Positions 34,715-45,606 of a stretch of 64,000 nt of DNA are shown in pieces. The DNA comes from Batkoa obscura. Lineage: Eukaryota > Entomophthoromycota > Entomophthoromycetes > Entomophthorales > Batkoaceae. The number at the start of each line of letters is the position of its first letter. Position 1 is the stretch's first letter. The notes beneath the pieces were generated by a model, which worked only from the letters and a program-made list of their open reading frames with translations, did no database searches and was not told where the DNA came from. A program made the position numbers and the translations under genes. The DNA lies in contig JASVEC010000013.1 in the NCBI GenBank assembly GCA_030770535.1, forward strand, positions 992,001 to 1,056,000, in the 5' to 3' direction.

Positions 34715-36449
34715 TTAATTTAAGTATACGGATATTTTTTGTATTAAATTTATAGATAATTGAAATCGAGGGAGACATTGCTTAATCTGATTTAATCCAC
34801 TAGCACAATCTTTGGAATGTGTATTATTAGATTTAGAGATTCTACAAAGTTCTTTGACTAGCATTACACATTTTGTTTTTGATTCATTAATCATTATTAT
34901 GTCTTCATATTGCAAAATTGATGTTTGGTGTAGTAAGTTAATGAGCACAAAAAAAGAATGATATGCTTGGTAGTGAAATGGCATATCAATGACAGAATTA
35001 AATCCATCTTTAAAATCAGATTGATGCACCTTAGTAGAAATCTTACAATCCAAAATTTCATTTAAGTTGTTATTTAAATAATATGTAATGATTTGGTTAG
35101 CATGCTTAAACAGTAGCTTTAATTTTAACTTTGTAAAGTGAATAGGCTGAGGATAAACCATCACGGATGGATAATAAAGTGTAATAGTAGTGTATTGCAT
35201 TAATACTTTAAGATACCTTAAAAAATTAAACTCATGATCATTTGTCTTTACCTTTATTTCTTCTTTAGTATATTCACATTCGTCTCTTATTAACTTTAGA
35301 TGCTGAATTAAGCTCGTTAATATAGTCGAACAACTTATAAATTCACTTCGTGGTAAAAGCAGTTCATTGACAGGTATTATAGAATAATCTTTGGAAATAT
35401 TGTAACTTTCTTTTACCTTTTGTATATGAGTAAATATTTTTAAAACTACTTCAATGAAATTTTTTATATGCTTATATGAATCCTCATTATCAACCTTGTA
35501 CTCCGGTTTTTCACTATTATTGTATATACTTTGATTCTCTCTAAAAAAATGTAAGGGATCTTTTACTTCAAATTTAATAAAAGGCATATCTGAAATATAA
35601 AATGAAAGAATTAGGTAAGTGAAGTGAAGCATTTTCCAAACCTTTCTACCTCGAGATAACTCATTGTATCTTATATCTGTAACATCATATGCATCAAATG
35701 AAGAATCGTTAATATTATACCCTAAACATTGAGCCATCCTTACAGCATCCAAAATATATCGTCTGGCAAGGCTAAAATTGGTATGAAAAAAATTAATTAG
35801 GCTTAGTAATCGCAAAGCTACCACATGGTTGTAGCATGGATTAGAATAAGATTGAGACAAAGTTGCTTTTATTCCCTGTAAAGTTTTCCTATAAATTTGG
35901 TTATAAGTTACGCTGTTGCGTGGAAGAGTAAAGTGAGCAAGAAGTAGAATCAATGTATAAGATAAAATACTAGGTCCTTTTTTTGTTAAAATTGCCTTTA
36001 AATCAAGTTTATCTAGCCATAGTTTATATGGATCCATAACCTTTCCTAGAAAGACGGAGCCATATTCCAAAAACTGGCTATAAGTTTGACTTCCTTCTAT
36101 TGAATCTATATTATTTGTTGAGGGGGATAAAGTGGTATCAACTTCAAAGTTTCCAACCAGCATAGCTTTATATTGAGAGACCTCTTTGGTGACCTGCTTA
36201 TTGTTGTTACAATTCTTTTCTTTAATTATGATGTTAAGTGTTTTTTTGACCCATTTTAAGTATTCTAAAAATAATTAATCTATAGCTTCAAATGTCGAAA
36301 TATTTACCAAATGCTTTTTGTTTAAATTCCAAGTTTGGGTGAGTGTCTAGATGCTTTATTATATTTTTTAGTAAATGATCAACACTATCTAATTTTAATT
36401 TTGATACTTCTACCCTACTCCTTGCCTTTGTCTTTGTTTTTGATTCCAT
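34715..36449 (-). CDS. MHR-like protein without zinc cluster (member 3)
   Basis: Two exons, 36449-36308 (142 bp) and 36264-34715, with a 43-bp phase-1 intron, encode 563 aa. The first exon reads M-E-S-K-T-K-T-K-A-R-S-R-V-E and continues as a coiled-coil-like linker. The second begins E-Y-L-K-W-V-K-K. The family landmarks are present: T-L-P-R-N-S-V, P-C-Y-N-H-V-V-A-L-R-L-L, A-V-R-M-A-Q-C-L-G-Y, R-K-V-W-K-M-L-H, L-Y-Y-P-S-V-M-V-Y-P-Q-P and a final P-R-F-Q-L. It lies about 500 bp upstream of member 2 in the same orientation, a recent-looking tandem pair. The first in-frame ATG of the large exon (36163) is internal, because the splice makes the upstream 33 codons contiguous with exon 1. Some substitutions (Arg in A-L-R-L-L) suggest looser constraint, but the frame is intact. 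Confidence 0.73.
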
Positions 36450-37238
36450 AACTATATTTTTTCTATTTCCTCTTTAATTTTTTATCGTTTATAATTGTAT
36501 TCAAATTTATTTAAATTTATTTAAATTTTAAAAGAAAAGAAAAGAAAGAAAACATATGTTTTCTTTTAGTTGCATATGAACGTGGCATTATTTATTAAAG
36601 TAAAACTAAACAGAGGCTAAAATGATCAAGCCTATGAAGATTTCTTTTGTCAACATCTTACTAATAATTTAATTTTGAGTTTATAAAAAGAAAAAATAGA
36701 AATGCAGGACTGTGCTTATGAATATTTGCTTTATTTGGGAACCTTTTTTTTTACGATTTATACTAAATAAAAGTCACTTTTACACAAGGCTATTTTAATA
36801 ATTAATTTTAGGCTAGTTGTATTATAGTCTTTCACTTCAACTTGAATTGCGCAAAAGGTTAAAAAATTTCATTAACGCAAATATTCCCAAGTAGGACTGA
36901 CTGTATTCCTCTTGATAAATAAATTAAGTTTGAAAATAAATTTTACTTATCCTTTAAATTAATATTCTATACTAAATAAAACATATAAGACGGAGTCTTT
37001 AATTTTTACTTCGTTTTTAGTTTTGTCTCATTTTCCATAGCATTTTACCTTTAATTCCATATGTTACTTTATTATTATTCAATTAGTGTATTATAAATCT
37101 TTCATCAGCTGCGCTTATTATATAGTAAAGTTCTTTATTATATTAGAACAAAAAGTATAAAAACAACCCAAGAGATAAAATTAGCTAGTTTTTTATAATT
37201 ATTTGAAATAATTTGAGAATTCAAAATACAATATAAAA
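36450..37238. other. Intergenic
   Basis: AT-rich spacer upstream of member 3 and of the XPB-like fossil. It includes an AAATTTATTT/AAAGA-rich low-complexity stretch near 36500-36560. No gene is seen. Confidence 0.55.
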
Positions 37239-39500
37239 TACTCCAAGGATACAAAATTGCTTGTTATTCACTTTATGCTGCAGCCTCCGTTGGACTAGAG
37301 AGTAAAGAAATTATAAGCAACCTAAAACTTTTTTCCAAAGTAGTCTTTATGCTATTGAAAAAAAGATTATTGAACTTACTTTTAGAATCTACCACCTAGT
37401 TCTTTAGTTCAATTAATTCAGGATTGTTACTTTACTCTATGGGAAAGCAAAGTTATTACTCAGGGATAATGGCTGTCGTTTAAAACCAACTTATTTAGAA
37501 ATATTACAAAAGTTTATTAGAGATCCTATAATTCAACACTATCTGACTTCAATATAGAATCTCAGCATTTTGCTGAAAATGTGGGTAATGAAAGTTCAAT
37601 TATTGAGGTAGATGATAATGATGCTCAATTATAAAGAGATATAAATTGTAACACTAGTTTTAGTAAAATATTTACTTTTAAAGTCATAATAAACTAATAT
37701 TATGTATTTTTATTCCCTCTGGGTCCATTTAGATATTAAAAAAGAAATAAAACGCTCCTATTTTATAAATATCCCAAAAGCTTAAGTTAAAGTAATTAGT
37801 TTTAATAAAAAAGCAATTGATATAAATTTTCTATTAAAGAAAATTAAAAACAGATGTGTTAAAATCCTTCTTCCGCTATTAAAAGAGTATGACTTTCGTA
37901 AAGATACCATTGATCCTGACCTTAAAACCAGTTTAAAATCGGATATAACAATTTGGTCTCACCAATAAAAAATGTCTCTCAAATATGTCTGGAAACGGGT
38001 AAAATGGCTTCTTGTTTGTTAAATTTATTAATACGTTTAAATATGTACATGTTCTGACATGATTGTATTGTTATGCGCAGCTGGTAAAACCTTAGTTGGC
38101 ATTGCAGCTGCAATCACAATAGAGAAGACCACCTTTGTATTATGTACATCTTCGTAACTAATAACAAATTTTAATCTATCAAGCTAATAATTAATAAAGT
38201 CTCTGCAATTCAATTGAAGGAACAGTTTCTTAGATTCTCTAATATTAGTGAAAAATCTATTGCTATCATTACTGCTAAACAAATAGAAGCTCTCTCCATA
38301 GATGCTGGAATAACTATATCTATCTACTCAATAATTGCTTATACAACAAATAGATTTTATAATATTCAAAGAATGATGGGTGCATTAGTAGGTCGCGAAT
38401 AGGGACTTCTTTTATTAGATGAAGCCGATATTGTTCCTATCAATATGTTTCGAAAGGTCCTTATTATTATTTCAGTTCACGTTAAGTTGGGTCTTACAGG
38501 TATTAAAATACCCAACTAATATTTATTTGACTTTTTAATACTAGTAACCCTTGTATGAAAAGATACCAAAATTGAAGATTCAGATACATCAATTCAAGCT
38601 AAACTATATGAAGCTAATTGGATGAATTTATCTAAAAACGTTATATCACTTTAGTTCAGGTATAAGCCATACTTGCAATCAATATAGCTTCTTTATACTA
38701 ATTTAAGTAGTGGGCCGAAGTATGATGTCCAATGACATCAAAGTTTTATAAAGCTTATCTTGACGGAAAATCTAGGTAATCAATTGTTGAGTTTAACGAT
38801 ACTTCTGATTAATTATTTAGAAAATCCAACTTATTTTCTATTATGAATCATAGTAAAGTTCGAACATACCAACTTTTAATTGATTATTATAAAAAGCGAG
38901 GAGACAAAATGATAATATTTTGTGATAACGTATGGGCAATAAAGGTAGCTTATATCTAATTAATCTTAACCAAAATTTAAATCACTTTAAGAGGTTTATG
39001 CTAAAGCTCTAAAAAGGTACTTTATTTGTGGTGACATAAAATAAGCAAAAATAATGTAAATTTTAAATAAGTTCCAAAGGGATCCAAAAATAGCGATGAT
39101 ATTTTTGTCTAAAGTCGGTGATACCTCAATTGATCTTCCTGAGGCCATTTGTCCTATACAAATTTCTTCCTATTATGGGTTTTGTCGTCAAGAAGCTCAA
39201 AAATTAGGTAAATAAATTGCTGTCTGGGTTTATTAAACCTTAACTTTTTGATATTTGGGTCGAATTTTAAGAGCCAAAAGACGCATTGAAGAAGGTTTTA
39301 ATGGCTTTTTTTATTCTTTAGTATCTAAGGATACACAAGAAATATACTATTCTACAAAGTGTCAACAGTTTCTTATGGATCAAAGGTATTCATTTAAAGT
39401 TATAGCTCATTTAAATGGAACAGAAAAATTTTTGGGTTTTTTTTCTGAGGCCCAAAAAGAGTTGGAGTTTTTAAATCAAGTAAAAAAGGCAATGAATTAA
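37239..39500 (+). pseudogene. XPB/Ssl2 DNA helicase pseudogene
   Basis: A decayed copy of the TFIIH helicase XPB (yeast Ssl2/Rad25), which opens promoters and repair bubbles. Pieces run collinearly with the protein. They are Y-S-L-Y-A-A-A-S-V-G-L-E near 37265, Y-D-F-R-K-D-T-I-D-P-D-L near 37900, the Walker A region C-A-A-G-K-T-L-V-G-I-A-A-A near 38080, motif II D-E-A-D (D-E-V-H in Ssl2) near 38420, [26 protein letters not shown] near 39110, and G-R-I-L-R-A-K-R-R then [14 protein letters not shown] near 39260. Many stops and shifts lie between them; one stop falls inside G-R-E-(W)-G next to motif II. Conserved surface without function suggests a fairly recent duplicate. The essential functional copy should be elsewhere. 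Confidence 0.87.
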
Positions 39501-40047
39501 TGAAGTGGATGTTGATTCATATTACTTTTGTGATAATGATACTAAGAATTAAATATTATCTTTATTTAAAAGTGTTAACATACCTTGACAGAAAGTATCC
39601 AAATTGATCAAATAACAGTACTTTATTGTATTTTTAATGTATCTTATTTTTATTATAAACTTTATTGTTTTCTACTTATCTTAATTTTAGGTTCATTTTT
39701 GATAAATAAAAATTGATCTAAAAAATTGTTGTAACAAAGTTAAATAATAACGCATAGAGTAGTCCATTGTTACTCGCTTACCTAACTCATGACTTAACCA
39801 CAACTCCGAGAGCCAAACGTCTAGCAGCCGAATAGTCCCTCAATCTTCTTCTTTTTATTAATTTATTCTAAATAAAACACATCCCTAAAAGGATCCAAGG
39901 TTTTAAAAAAACAAGGTGAAATAAATTTTTAAGATTCGAGAATTCTTGATAAAACGCTTATTATTGCAATACATTAAAAAAAACTATACAAGTATTTAAT
40001 TAATACATTACTTACAGTTTTTAGAAATTATTGTACTTTTAACACTT

Positions 40048-40154
40048 ATATCGGGGTGTTTTTTTTGGCTTCATCACTTTTTCCATTTTTTAAGCGCTAT
40101 TTGAGTGGAAAAATTAGTAGTAAAACTCTTAAACATAAAAATACATCCCCATAT
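40048..40154 (+). mobile_element. MITE family 1, copy 10
   Basis: Full-length 107-bp span, ATATCGGGGTGT to ACATCCCCATAT, upstream of the P450 promoter. Direct orientation. Confidence 0.93.
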
Positions 40155-40499
40155 GTTAACAATTTCAAAGAATCATAAACAAAATAAAATCCATATATAT
40201 TTTTTACCAATTAAACTATAAATTGTGTTATTTTTAACACTGCTTTATTACTACATTTTGTTTTAATCCTTATCTAAAAGAATGTTTTTAATTTTGATAC
40301 TCGCGTTTTGCAATAAAAGTAAGCTAATTTCAATATTTTAATAACGTGTTTGCTCAATTTACAGTTTTAATTTTACATTAAATGCTCCCATATAAATGGA
40401 TAAACTTTCGGAAAAAAACAATTTTTAGGAATAAACAATCCGCATATTAATGCCTTTAGTCTGTTTTAAAAATAACATTAAAGTAAATTCAACCAACGG

Positions 40500-40507
40500 T
40501 ATAAAAG
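40500..40507 (+). promoter_or_regulatory. TATA box of P450 gene
   Basis: TATAAAAG, 42 bp upstream of the ATG that begins the membrane anchor. Confidence 0.5.
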
Positions 40508-40541
40508 CTTTCTTTTTTCTTTTTTCTAATTAATCCTAAAA

Positions 40542-42489
40542 ATGTTAAAAGTTATTTTATCAGCAGTCATTTTTTCTTATTTTATATATTGGTTTTATAA
40601 TGTAACTATTCTAGTATATTTATATTCATCTAATCTTATCAAAATAGGTTATCTATTCTATCTTTTTTAGTCCGTTACGTAAAATTCCAGGACCACTAAT
40701 TTATCAGTTCTTTCCTATTATTTTTCAATATCATATGTGGAAGGGAACTGGTCATAAAGTGATATTTGAATTGCATAAAAAATATGGTAGCGTTGTTAGA
40801 TTAGGTATTGTAAAATGTTTTGAATAAATGTTTTTATAATAAGCCCAATTTATGATAGGAAGGATTGCAGTTTCATTTGAATCTGATTCTGCATGTAAAG
40901 AGTTATATTCAACTTACACTTATCCCAAATCGAGGTTTTACTCTGCTTTTCAACTTGTTGGTGAAACAACCTTCAGTACAAGGTAAGGTCAAATCACTAC
41001 ATTTAAGACTTTTATTAACATAAATTAGAGATAAAGATTTCCACAGACAAAGAGTATATTCACTAATTTCGAATTTTTGGATTATAACTGATTTTAAAAT
41101 AGAAAAAGATCTTGGCTCCGAGCTTTTCTGAAAAAGCAATTGACTCGATTGAACATATTGTTATTGAAAATGTTATTAATTTAGTTAATAAGATCAAAAC
41201 TTTTGCTAAAGAGAAGGATGTATTTGATTTATCTATTTATTTTCATTACTTTTCATTTGTAGGATATACCTTTAACTTAAAAATGCGATATTAAAGTTAC
41301 TTTTAGGATGTTATTGGAAGCCTTGCCTTTGGAAACTCATTTAACATGTTAAATAAAGGATACCATCCTGTTATAGGTTGGATCAAAGACTTCTTTTTTA
41401 TAAGTATCCTTGTAAGCATAATATATAGATATCAAACCTTGAACTTTTAATTTGATATTCGCTCTTTAGTGTACAATGATGCCTATCTTGAAAATTTATA
41501 AGTTTAAAAGCGTTCAAAACTTATACGAGGTAGCGTTTGATATAAACTTGATGAATCATATTAAAATATAAAAGTTTGCCTATAAAGCTATAGAGAGTTC
41601 AAAGTCACATCCAGATAGAACAACTATATTAAACGCTTTCATTGCAGCATCGGACCCAGAGACTGGTAAGAAACTTACAGAAAAAGAACTTGCCGAGGAA
41701 TCTATTATCCAATTGTAATAATCTGTATACAAATTATAATAACAAACTAAACATATTCGATAGAATTGCTGGGACAGATACCACATCAAACTCATTAGCT
41801 TGGTATTTAATATATAAATATAAATATAACTGAAACTAATTTTTAGGACATTTTACTTGTTATCAAAACACCCTGATATCTATGAGAAATTAAAACAGGA
41901 AATAACAAGCACATTTCCAAACAAAGATGAAATTACATTTAATAAATGTAAAACAGAATGTTCATACTTGAATGCCGTATTACATGAAAGTTTAAGAATA
42001 TTACCTGTTGTTTCAGGCAATGTTATGAGAATTGTTCCTAAAGGCGGCAAAATTATTGATGGGTATTTCATTCCAGAAGACGTAATTTAAAAACATTTTT
42101 CAAATTTTTCACTAATCGTTTTTAGTCTATAGTTGGTATAAATGTAAAAGCATTACACAATTCAGTTAGAAACTGGAAAGATCCTGAAGTATTTAATCCT
42201 GATCGCTGGATCCAAAATAAAAAGTTTAAAATGAATGGTAATTTTATGCCATTTTTAATTGGACCTAGAGCATGCATCGGACGAACGTAAGAATTTATAC
42301 TTTTAAAAAAATGATCCTAACTTATTTTATAATAGACTTGCTTGGATGGAGTTGTATTTAGTTTCTGCAAATTTAATCAAAAATTTCTCTTTTGAGTTAA
42401 AGGATAAAACTAAAGAATTGGACTCAATATTTTATGTTGTTAGTACCCCAGATGATAAATTAGATATGATTGCTACAATCAACCAATAA
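40542..42489 (+). CDS. Cytochrome P450, 12 exons, ER-anchored
   Basis: All phases close over exons 40542-40601, 40648-40804, 40859-40982, 41029-41053, 41103-41258, 41307-41411, 41470-41529, 41575-41714, 41764-41802, 41847-42081, 42126-42286 and 42336-42489. The product has 471 aa and the introns are 44-63 bp. The N-terminus is a hydrophobic anchor followed by the proline hinge R-K-I-P-G-P. Catalytic landmarks are intact: helix C region H-R-Q-R-K-K-I-L-A-P-S-F-S, I-helix A-G-T-D-T-T (278-283), E-x-x-R at E336/R339, F-N-P-D-R-W, and the heme loop F410-x-x-G-x-R-x-C417-x-G. It resembles fungal class II microsomal P450s that use a separate reductase. I cannot assign a CYP family or substrate. The DHA2 exporter lies 0.9 kb downstream, a pairing seen in detoxification loci, but two genes are weak evidence. 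Confidence 0.9.
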
Positions 42490-43421
42490 ATTATACTGAT
42501 ATTTTATACCCGATAAAACAAGCTTATTAAAATATGCTATTGTTCGAAAAATATGCTTTGAAATTTTATAACTTTAAATCAGCCTACAATATTAGTGTTC
42601 ATAGTTATTTGATTAATAGTATTTTGACCTTGTTGAATTACCTGCTAATAAAAACACCAATTTCTGATAGTAGACGAAATGCTCTAAAGTGCAATTAGCT
42701 ACTTTTAAAATACTAAGTTTACTTCACTTGTTGAATTTCTATTACCTGTTTTATGATAAAAAGGAATATGAAACAAAGCGGGTGATATATGAATAATATA
42801 AACAAACTATATATAATAAATAAATAGAGTAAAGCTATATAAAAAAGCTTTTTACTTTATGAAGTAACTTAGTTTGAACCAAAATTTATTAAATTTATAC
42901 CAATCCGATATATTAATTTAGATTATTCATGTAATATAATGTTACTCCGCTTTCGATTTGTAAAATAGAAAACAAACCTTTCTATTTTACATAAATTAAT
43001 CATTACACTCTTATTTTTTTCGCTTTTTTATTATCAAAGCGGCATTTTAATGAAAATCCAATTTATTTATTTCATTGAATAATATTACAATCACTATTGT
43101 TACAATTTAAACGTGGGTTGGGCACTATAATTTTGTATTTACTGAATGTAAAAATAGAAAAAGCTGCTATAAGTAAATTTAGATAATACTAAACAAAATC
43201 CACAATCCATCTTTATTATAACAGTGGTATAATAAATTGAGATTAAAGCTTAAATAAAATTCAGTTTAAATCTCAATAAATTTCCTGTAACCTAAAAGGT
43301 ATATGAAAAAATACTACATCTATCCAATTAAGTTTCAAGCCTTAAAACAATAAAAAATACTATTATAACTCAAAGTCATATAAAGAGGAAGCGTATGAAA
43401 ACAAAAATAATAGATATTAAT
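42490..43421. other. Intergenic, P450/DHA2
   Basis: AT-rich spacer with no MITE and no recognisable gene. The right end holds the DHA2 promoter. Confidence 0.6.
43378..43385 (+). promoter_or_regulatory. TATA box deciding the DHA2 start
   Basis: ATATAAAG lies only 10 bp before the first in-frame ATG (43395) but 37 bp before the second (43422). TATA-to-ATG distances elsewhere in the window are 42-122 bp, so the second ATG is the likelier start. Confidence 0.45.
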
Positions 43422-45008
43422 ATGAGTGATACAATCAAAGTAGAGGAACCAATTAATCTAAACAATGTTAAAAACCAAGAAGAATCAAATGATGATTCTT
43501 CACAACCTAAAATAGAGCTTGGCTCATTAAAATTTTGGTTAATAATGTTAGGTCTATTTTTTACTGCTTCAATAGCTTCGATCGATACTACTATAATAAC
43601 AACTACCATAGGTGCAATCGCATCTGATTTGAATGGGTTAAAGGAAATTAATTGGGTTTCTACAGCTTATCTTTTGACTAGTAACGGATTTCAGCTGTTA
43701 TATGGCAAGTTGTCTGATATATTTGGAAGAAAACCTACTATTATCTTTGCATTAGTTATATTCTTAATTGGCTCCATACTATGTGGTATTAGTCAATCGA
43801 TTACAATGCTAATTATATCTCGTGCTATTGCTGGTATTGGTGGTGGCGGTTTGATTACTTTATGTTCAATTATTATTTCCGACTTAGTTCCTATTCATAA
43901 ACGAGGTGTTTATATGGGGATTCTTACTACTGCTACTACAGTGTCATCTACCTTGGGCTCAATTTTGGGAGGAATCTTTGTTAGCAAGTTATCTTGGAGA
44001 TGGTGTTTCTATATTAATTTACCATTTTGCTTTATAGCTATTATCTGCATTGCTATTTTTTTTCGCTTTCCTAGTAATAGAGGTAACTTAAAGCAGAATT
44101 TGAAAAGAATTGATTACTTGGGCTCAATTTTCCTTCTTGGGTTTACCATACTTTTAACTTTGGCTCTTAATTGGGGTGGACAATATTATCCATGGAGTTC
44201 TGCTCCTGTGCTTGTACCTTTGGTTTTAAGTTTTGTATCTTTAGCAGTCTTTATTTATACCCAATGGAAAGTATCAAAAGAGCCTATAATTCCTGGCCAT
44301 TTATTAGTGCGCAATGTTATTATTTCATGTGTCGTAACGTTTTCTATTAGCGCTGTATTCCTTGCTATTATAATTTATATACCATTATATTTTCAACTTT
44401 ATTACCACGAAAGCGCCCAACTTTCTACCATAGGGATCCTCCCATTAATAGGTAGTCTAATAGTATTTGCTATTGGATCAAGTATTTTTATCGTGAAAAC
44501 TAAAATTTACCGCCCGTTAACTATCCTTGGCGCAATAGTTGGCTTGGTCGGAATTATTTTATTAGGCATTTTTATGAGTAATGGAATTACCCGTGTTCAA
44601 TTGTATATATTCTCCGCTATACTTGGCGCAGGTATTGGTCTCTGCGTAGAGACTTGTGTAATAGCATCACAAGCTGCAGTCGATAAAAAAGATGTTGCCA
44701 TTACAACCTCTTTGATTGAATTTGTTTTTTATTTTGGTGGAATTATTGGTATTGCAGTACTTGGAGCTGTATATCAAAATGTAACAACGAATTCATTGTT
44801 AAAATATTCATCCGAAGTGGATCTATCTCAATTATCTAAGAATACGTCTTATATATTAAGTTTAAGCCCAGAATTGATTCAAAAAGTCAAAGAATGTTAT
44901 GTTGATGGATTCAAGTATTTCTTTTTTACAGGAGTTGCTTTCTTAGCCTTAGGTTTGATTTCGTCTCTATTTTTACAGCATATCCCTTTACGAGTTGAGG
45001 AAAAATGA
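43422..45008 (+). CDS. DHA2-family (14-TM) MFS exporter
   Basis: A 528-aa intron-free major facilitator protein of the drug:H+ antiporter-2 type; an upstream ATG would add nine residues. The first TM holds the family's I-D-T-T-I-I-T-T-T-I (motif D1). Motif A is G-K-L-S-D-I-F-G-R-K-P. A motif B-like R-A-I-A-G-I-G-G-G-G and a motif C-like G-S-I-L-G-G-I-F follow, then S-W-R-W-C-F-Y-I-N-L-P. Hydrophobic segments are consistent with 14 helices, with a large loop between the last two. Relatives export toxic compounds at the plasma membrane (Sge1, Azr1) or move basic amino acids into the vacuole (Vba, Fnx). The sequence alone does not decide between these. The N-terminal tail of about 40 residues is polar and acidic. 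Confidence 0.92.
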   Translation: MSDTIKVEEPINLNNVKNQEESNDDSSQPKIELGSLKFWLIMLGLFFTASIASIDTTIITTTIGAIASDLNGLKEINWVSTAYLLTSNGFQLLYGKLSDIFGRKPTIIFALVIFLIGSILCGISQSITMLIISRAIAGIGGGGLITLCSIIISDLVPIHKRGVYMGILTTATTVSSTLGSILGGIFVSKLSWRWCFYINLPFCFIAIICIAIFFRFPSNRGNLKQNLKRIDYLGSIFLLGFTILLTLALNWGGQYYPWSSAPVLVPLVLSFVSLAVFIYTQWKVSKEPIIPGHLLVRNVIISCVVTFSISAVFLAIIIYIPLYFQLYYHESAQLSTIGILPLIGSLIVFAIGSSIFIVKTKIYRPLTILGAIVGLVGIILLGIFMSNGITRVQLYIFSAILGAGIGLCVETCVIASQAAVDKKDVAITTSLIEFVFYFGGIIGIAVLGAVYQNVTTNSLLKYSSEVDLSQLSKNTSYILSLSPELIQKVKECYVDGFKYFFFTGVAFLALGLISSLFLQHIPLRVEEK

Positions 45009-45606
45009 TTTTGATGGGTATTTTGATCTTTTTTATGTAACTTATAGTAGCTTGTTGCTATAATTGTTTATAATTATTACACATTGATACTTTTATACTG
45101 AAAACTTAAACGACTATTGCAGAGTTACGCCATAGTCTACTTAATAAACCTTATTGTATGTAATGTTTTTTAAATATTCAAAACTAGATTTAATATTCTT
45201 CCTTTAATTTTAATTATTTGTTACTAAGAGAATTAAAAAACTAAAATGTCATGAAATAAATATAAAGCTTTACCGTAATAAAGCGTTGTTTGGGTTTATC
45301 GATATTTCTTACCATCTGATTAAGCTTTAATTAAAAACAATAATTTATTATCGAAACCCCCTTATCCTTTTACATATCAAATTTAGATTAAAATCAAACT
45401 AAACTAGTACTATAAAATTCTATTATTGTTTACCCAATAACCTAATTTGACTTTTAACTTTGCTTTTATTTACAAATGATCTATTTTCAAATGACGCCCC
45501 AAAGATTTATCGCTTTGATCGTGTGAGTAAAATAGTTAACAATTAGTATAAAAACCAAAAGATTTTATAAACGTTTCAGTTATCATACCTATTTAAAACT
45601 TTTTAA
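45009..45606. other. Intergenic
   Basis: AT-rich spacer between the DHA2 gene and the HAD-phosphatase fossil. Nothing recognisable. Confidence 0.55.

Larger units (their letters stand above)
39501..40541. other. Intergenic with a MITE and a GC-richer patch
   Basis: Holds a family-1 MITE and, at about 39740-39840, about 100 bases clearly richer in G and C than the surroundings (for example CTCCGAGAGCC and GTCTAGCAGCCG). The patch does not fold as a tRNA by eye. Its minus strand gives only short open pieces that I cannot identify. Confidence 0.5.

Noticed and set aside
37239-39500. XPB copy as a functional multi-exon gene
   Set aside because: Unlike the P450, stops fall inside conserved blocks and no set of short introns removes them all.
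39740-39840. tRNA gene in the GC-richer patch
   Set aside because: I could not form an acceptor stem, anticodon loop and T-loop with a GTTCGA-type B box on either strand.
40542-42489. P450 as a pseudogene
   Set aside because: All apparent stops lie inside short introns. With eleven introns the phases close and every catalytic motif is present.
43395-43421. Upstream ATG as the start of the DHA2 transporter
   Set aside because: It lies only 10 bp after the likely TATA box. The next ATG fits the spacing seen at other genes. Nine residues are at stake and transcript ends could reverse this.
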